Assembly: GCA_902766805.1 (NCBI GenBank)
Contig: CACXFF010000103.1
Location: 1-15,788 of the forward strand
Source: an uncultured Coriobacteriaceae bacterium
GTDB taxonomy: Bacteria; Actinomycetota; Coriobacteriia; Coriobacteriales; Atopobiaceae
Direction: 5' to 3'
Length of the DNA stretch: 15,788 nt
The position numbers and the translations under genes are program-made. Under the pieces are notes generated by a model, which was not told the DNA's origin, did no database searches, and was given only the letters and a program-made list of their open reading frames with translations. This document shows positions 12,457 through 15,788 of this stretch, piece by piece; position 1 is the stretch's first letter; the number at the start of each line of letters is the position of its first letter.

Positions 12457-13224
12457 CTAGCCCTCCGCAGGCCCAGGCGCTTGCGCCGTCGCGTCTGCCG
12501 CGGGTGGCAGGTCCGGGTCCTGCGCGGGCACGTTCAGAGGCGCCGAGAGACGCGTCGCCTGGCCCTCATCGCCACCGCCGTCAGGGATGGCCGTCACGTC
12601 GTCGGCCGGCAACACCAAGCGCAGGCTTTCGCGCACCGACGCCGAAAGCAGACCCGTCACGTCGGCAGGCGGCACGGCGAGCGTCACGGAGGCTGCCTGA
12701 CCTCCCTCTTTGGGCCGTACGGCGAGCACTTGGGCGTCGGCCGACAGCAGACGGCTCTCGCGCTCCGTGGTCGCGTAGGCCACGACCGAGGTGCCGACCT
12801 CCACCTGCGCCGTGATGCCGATCCGGTCCGTGAGCGCCACGGTGAAGGCCACCTTGCCCGAAGGCACGCTCACGAGCTCTGCCGCGTCGGCGAAGCTCAG
12901 CTGCGTGAGGACCGCGCCGCGCGCCACCGGGGAACTCACGCGCTTGCCCACGGCCTGCTCCGCGCTCGTGAGGGCCCCCTCGGGGACCAGGTCCACGAGC
13001 CAGTCGCGCACTTCCACGTCGGCAGCGACGAGCTCGCTGCCCGGCTGCAGCGCATGGTTCGCCACGACCACGCTCACGACCTCGCCGCCGTAGGCGTCCA
13101 AGGCGTCACGACGCGCCTGTTGGGCCTCCGCGCGCGCCGAGCGCGCATAGCCGAGGCAGCAGACCAGCGCGATCGCCGCGAACCCCACAGACAGGACCAA
13201 ACGCAGCTTCCCCTTCACGGCCAT
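12457..13224 (-). CDS. cpaB: CpaB/RcpC-like Flp pilus assembly protein
   Basis: The protein has 255 residues from ATG 13224, with GGAGG (13230-13234) and a second GGAGG adjacent; the longer open frame to 13548 is non-coding in character. One N-terminal membrane helix (about 7-27) is followed by an SAF domain (48-108: VVVANHALQPGSELVAADVE, then AVGKRVSSPVARGAVLTQ) and an RcpC-type domain to about residue 220. A disordered acidic Pro/Ala tail ends it. In diderms CpaB works with the secretin; in monoderms, as here, it is thought to act in the cell wall around the pilus. This is the first gene of the Tad operon; 76 bases separate it from tadZ. Confidence 0.9.
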   Translation of the reverse strand: MAVKGKLRLVLSVGFAAIALVCCLGYARSARAEAQQARRDALDAYGGEVVSVVVANHALQPGSELVAADVEVRDWLVDLVPEGALTSAEQAVGKRVSSPVARGAVLTQLSFADAAELVSVPSGKVAFTVALTDRIGITAQVEVGTSVVAYATTERESRLLSADAQVLAVRPKEGGQAASVTLAVPPADVTGLLSASVRESLRLVLPADDVTAIPDGGGDEGQATRLSAPLNVPAQDPDLPPAADATAQAPGPAEG

Positions 13225-13393
13225 CCTCCCCTCCAGCGCTTTGGGCTTGCCGCGCCACAGCAGCCCCGGCATCTGGCCAAGGGCGCCGTGGCGCTCAACC
13301 GCAGGCCTGCCCTGTGTCAGGCGCACGGCTGGTGAGAGGGATTGTCGGCCGTGGAACGCTCGCCGACGCCGCCAAGGGGGCCACGACCCCCAA

Positions 13394-13433
13394 GCATCCA
13401 AGCGATTACCCCCACGCATCCAAGCGATTGCCC
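13394..13433. repeat. 18-bp direct repeat upstream of cpaB
   Basis: GCATCCAAGCGATT(A/G)CCC occurs at 13394-13411 and 13416-13433, differing at one base, with a 22-bp period (about two helical turns). It lies about 170-210 bases before the cpaB start and just downstream of the AT-rich block. It could be a binding site for a dimeric regulator of the Tad operon. Confidence 0.65.
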
Positions 13434-13498
13434 AAGGCAGCCTGTTCAGAGGGGGTGCGCGATCGTTCACACTGACGCGTGTGTACTGTTTCAATTTG

Positions 13499-13507
13499 CA
13501 TATATCA
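13499..13507 (-). promoter_or_regulatory. Candidate extended -10 for the Tad operon
   Basis: On the - strand TGATATATG sits in the only AT-rich block upstream of cpaB. It fits an extended -10 (TGN plus TATATG), but no matching -35 is visible, so it is weakly supported. Confidence 0.25.
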
Positions 13508-13597
13508 CAATATGAACGGTAGGTTATCGTCCGCAAGCGGTCGTTCACCGCTCCAAAGTGCCCAGAATTCGCTATCTGTACAACAGCCGCTGACGAA

Positions 13598-13633
13598 GGC
13601 GTGACGCACAGTGTTTTTGCCGTGCGTCACGCC
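13598..13633. repeat. Perfect 12-bp inverted repeat between rsgA and the Tad operon
   Basis: GGCGTGACGCAC (13598-13609) and GTGCGTCACGCC (13622-13633) pair perfectly around a 12-base loop. It lies 78 bases after the rsgA stop. It may end rsgA transcription, but no U-tract follows on the - strand. It could equally be an operator. Confidence 0.6.
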
Positions 13634-13710
13634 CAAGCGTTTTCCTGGTGTTTGTGCCCTCAGGTCACCCAATGTGCACGAGCGCTGCGCGCAAGCGCAC
13701 ATACGCCCAG

Positions 13711-14901
13711 CTACAGGACGATGTCGGGATCCAGCTCGCGCACGTTGCGGCGCATCTCTGCCGCCAGGGCACGATAGACGTTGGCGCGCTCGGGCGTGAC
13801 CTCACCGGCCTGCAGCGCCGCGGCCACGCCGCAGCCAGGCTCGTGCTCGTGCGTGCAGTCACGGAAGCGGCAGCCGCGGGCAGCTGCGGCCACCTCGGGG
13901 AAGGCCAGGGCCAGGCCGCGCTCGTGGCCCACGAGCGGCAGAGTGCGCAGGCCCGGCTCGTCCACGATGGTGCCCGCGCCTGGGATGGCCACCATGCGGC
14001 GCGCGACCGTCGTGTGGCGCCCAGCATCGTCTTTGGCGCGCACGTCGCCCACCTGCAGCAGCTCGTGCCCCAAAAGCGCGTTGAGCAGCGTGGACTTGCC
14101 CGCACCAGACTCGCCCAGCACCATGGCGCAGCTGCCCGCCGGCACGAGCGCGCGCACCGCCTCCACGCCCCAGGGCACGCCTAGCCCTTCGGCCTGGGCG
14201 CGCAGGCCCTCGTGCGCCTCGTCATCGTCCATGCCAGCAGCACAGAGCACCACTGGCACGTCCGTGCCGAGCACCGCTCGCAGCGCCGTCACGTCGGCCG
14301 CGAGGTCCGTCGAACGGTCGGCTTTGGTGAGCACGAGGGCGGCATCAGCGCCGCAGTCCAGCGCGATCACGCGGCTGCGCGCGACGCGGCTCAGGTCCAG
14401 AAAGCGCCCACCCAGCGCATAGGCCACGAGCACCAGGTCCACGTTGGCCGCCAGCGTCTGGCGCTCGCCGCGCGCGCTGCCGCGCCAACGGGCGATGTCG
14501 CTCTCGCGAGGCAGCACGCGCTCGACGCGTCCCGTGTCGTGGTCAGCCGTGACGCGCACGCACACCCAGTCGCCCACGGCAGGCCGCTGCAGCGCCTCTT
14601 TGGCCATGGTCTGGGCGTGCTCGGCCCGCAGGACGCGCTGCGCCGTGAGGATGGCAGGATAGCCGCGGTCCAGGCGCACCACGCAGCCCAGCTGGTATTC
14701 GGAGACGTCCACGCCCTCGGCCGCAGCGAGCTCGGCGGACACGCGCGCGAACGCCTCCCGCTGCCGCTCGCTGCAGGTCAGGTCGGCAAACGCCGGCAGT
14801 TCCTCGAGACCCTCGAGCTGCGGCACGACCTCCTGAGCGCTTCGCGGCCTCTGGGCCCCTGTCCGCCGCGTGCCCCTGCCCTTGCTTGCCCTCTTCGCCA
14901 T
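13711..14901 (-). CDS. rsgA: RsgA, small ribosomal subunit biogenesis GTPase
   Basis: The protein has 396 residues from ATG 14901 (GGGGGAG upstream); ATG 14922 is possible but less well spaced. An OB-like N-terminal region is followed by a circularly permuted GTPase: G4 LTKAD (191-195) comes before G1 GESGAGKST (263-271), then switch RHTT (295-298) and G3 DEPGLR (314-319). A zinc finger follows with C344, C349, H351 and C357 (CRFRDCTHEHEPGC). RsgA binds the 30S subunit and helps its late maturation, releasing on GTP hydrolysis. G3 has Glu where most have Thr (DTPG). The basic N-terminal extension (about 45 residues, with RASKGRGTRR) makes it longer than typical. It is probably its own transcript, set off by hairpins on both sides. 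Confidence 0.96.
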   Translation of the reverse strand: MAKRASKGRGTRRTGAQRPRSAQEVVPQLEGLEELPAFADLTCSERQREAFARVSAELAAAEGVDVSEYQLGCVVRLDRGYPAILTAQRVLRAEHAQTMAKEALQRPAVGDWVCVRVTADHDTGRVERVLPRESDIARWRGSARGERQTLAANVDLVLVAYALGGRFLDLSRVARSRVIALDCGADAALVLTKADRSTDLAADVTALRAVLGTDVPVVLCAAGMDDDEAHEGLRAQAEGLGVPWGVEAVRALVPAGSCAMVLGESGAGKSTLLNALLGHELLQVGDVRAKDDAGRHTTVARRMVAIPGAGTIVDEPGLRTLPLVGHERGLALAFPEVAAAARGCRFRDCTHEHEPGCGVAAALQAGEVTPERANVYRALAAEMRRNVRELDPDIVL

Positions 14902-14938
14902 CGCTCCCCCATCCGGTCGCATTGCCCCCCACGATAGC

Positions 14939-14976
14939 AAAAGCGCCCCCGTCGGCAAGTTCCGACGGGGGCGCTT
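14939..14976 (-). terminator. Terminator after the P-type ATPase gene
   Basis: Arms AAGCGCCCCCGTCGG (14941-14955) and its perfect complement (14962-14976) form a 15-bp stem with a 6-base loop. On the - strand it is followed by TTTT (including stem ends), 24 bases after the ATPase stop. On the + strand no T-run follows. Confidence 0.88.
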
Positions 14977-14999
14977 CTCACGCGTGGGCGGCTCAGGGC

Positions 15000-15788
15000 C
15001 TACTGCTTGTTCTTGTCGATGCTACGCATAACGGCCTTGTAGATCTCCACGATGGGGATGATGAGCACGGCCAGGCCCATGGCCACGCCATACTCGAACA
15101 TGCTGATCTCCGAGAAGCCAAACGCGGAGGACAGCGCCTCGGTCTCGATGACGAGGTAGGTGAGGATCAGCGAACCCGCGAAGGCGAGCCACAGCCACTT
15201 GTTCTGCGTGGGCAGGGAGAACAGCGACTTGCGACGCGAACGCATGTTGAAGGAGTGGAACATCTCCACCATCGACAGCGTGAGGAACGCCATCGTCATG
15301 CCGTCGCGGGCATCCGCGGCGCCGGAGACGACGTCGGCGAAGGACACGCCCTGCAGGTGCAGGCCCACGAAATAGCTGATGATGGTGAGGGCGGCGATCA
15401 CGACGCCCTGGAACAGGCAGTCGACGCCCATGCCGTCGGCGAAGATGCCGTCGTGCTCGTCGCGCGGCTTGCGCTTCATGATGCCCGGCTCGGCCTCCTC
15501 CATGCCCATGGCGAGGGCGGGGAAACAGTCGGTGATGAGGTTGATCCACAGCAGGTGCGTAGGCTCCAGGATGGTGAAGCCCAGCATGGAGGCGAAGAAC
15601 ACCGCGATGACCTCAGCCAGGTTGGACGAGAGGAGGAACTGGATGGCCTTGCGGATGTTGTCGTAGATCCTGCGGCCTTCCTCCACGGCGCTCACGATGG
15701 TGGCGAAGTTGTCGTCAGCCAGCACCATGTCAGCGACGTTCTTGGTGACGTCGGTGCCCGTGATGCCCATGCCGATGCCGATGTCGGC
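15000..15788 (-). CDS. Calcium-type P-type cation ATPase, C-terminal part (cut by window edge)
   Basis: 262 codons are visible; the 5' end lies beyond 15788. The fragment opens with ADIGIGMGITGTDVTKNVAD and VLADDNF, the hinge region following the phosphorylation domain of P2-type ATPases. Next comes the membrane region with IQFLLSSNLAEVIAVF (M5 area), then LLWINLITDCFPALAMGME, which matches the N-x-x-x-D ion-binding M6 of SERCA/PMCA-type pumps. Four more hydrophobic segments follow, ending DKNKQ. Such pumps export cations, most often Ca2+, using ATP. The phosphorylated DKTGT and the nucleotide-binding domain are outside the window. The motif reads DIGIG where most relatives have DIGIA or DIGVA. 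Substrate specificity is not settled by this part alone. Confidence 0.93.
   Translation of the reverse strand, partial: ADIGIGMGITGTDVTKNVADMVLADDNFATIVSAVEEGRRIYDNIRKAIQFLLSSNLAEVIAVFFASMLGFTILEPTHLLWINLITDCFPALAMGMEEAEPGIMKRKPRDEHDGIFADGMGVDCLFQGVVIAALTIISYFVGLHLQGVSFADVVSGAADARDGMTMAFLTLSMVEMFHSFNMRSRRKSLFSLPTQNKWLWLAFAGSLILTYLVIETEALSSAFGFSEISMFEYGVAMGLAVLIIPIVEIYKAVMRSIDKNKQ

Larger units (their letters stand above)
13225..13710 (-). other. 486-base upstream region of the Tad operon
   Basis: There is no convincing gene on either strand. It contains the direct repeat 13394-13433, an AT-rich block 13490-13530 that stands out in this GC-rich window, and the inverted repeat 13598-13633 below rsgA. 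CGTTCA occurs at 13464-13469 and 13542-13547 and inverted at 13513-13518. If the promoter lies in the AT-rich block, the cpaB leader would be about 250 bases, room for regulation. No known riboswitch pattern was recognised. Confidence 0.6.

Noticed and set aside
10894..13335. 813-codon open frame on the + strand across tadA, tadZ and cpaB
   Set aside because: It is antisense to three genes with intact family motifs. The translation is Ser/Arg/Ala-rich with no domain; high GC makes such long shadow frames common.
13598..13640. Resemblance of GACGCACAG to part of a cyclic-di-GMP-I riboswitch
   Set aside because: The surrounding conserved helices and tetraloop receptor are absent and the segment is better explained as a simple inverted repeat.

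Overview
The window is a high-GC bacterial chromosome segment. The Tad pilus locus has no secretin or other outer-membrane gene beside it, a calcium-type P-type ATPase and an RsgA GTPase sit next to it, and base use is strongly GC-biased. Together these suggest a monoderm actinobacterium, most likely a gut or oral Coriobacteriia member (Olsenella/Atopobium/Collinsella type). That placement is inference; no rRNA gene is present to confirm it.

Left arm (1-1700, + strand): two tandem paralogous small proteins of 96 and 95 residues. Each joins a bacteriocin/RiPP-type double-glycine leader motif to a C-terminal four-cysteine zinc-ribbon-like domain. After a 400-base gap containing a UUCG-capped hairpin comes a 90-residue Nif11-like small protein with a strong terminator. 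This is the most unusual part of the window. The left edge cuts the cluster, so any export or modification genes are not visible.

Middle (1650-2580, - strand): a tRNA-Phe(GAA) gene with its own promoter and terminator, then a HicA/HicB-type toxin-antitoxin module. Here the HicA reading frame runs into HicB without a stop codon.

Main block (2581-13224, - strand): a compact Tad (tight adherence, Flp-type pilus) operon, read right to left: cpaB/rcpC, tadZ/cpaE, tadA/cpaF, tadB, tadC, flp, a small anchored hypothetical protein, a second Flp-like pilin, a TadE-like pseudopilin, a large TadG-like protein, a second TadE-like pseudopilin, a DUF192 protein, and a protein with a zinc-ribbon motif and an FHA domain. 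Most junctions overlap or touch, suggesting translational coupling. TadZ localises the machine, TadA powers it, TadB/TadC form the inner-membrane platform, Flp is the major pilin, and the TadE/TadG-type proteins are minor or accessory components. No prepilin peptidase (TadV) is present, so it must be encoded elsewhere.

Right arm (13225-15788): a 486-base non-coding stretch upstream of cpaB with an 18-bp direct repeat, an AT-rich promoter-like block and a 12-bp perfect inverted repeat. It is followed by rsgA, a strong terminator, and the C-terminal part of a P-type cation ATPase that runs off the window, all on the - strand.
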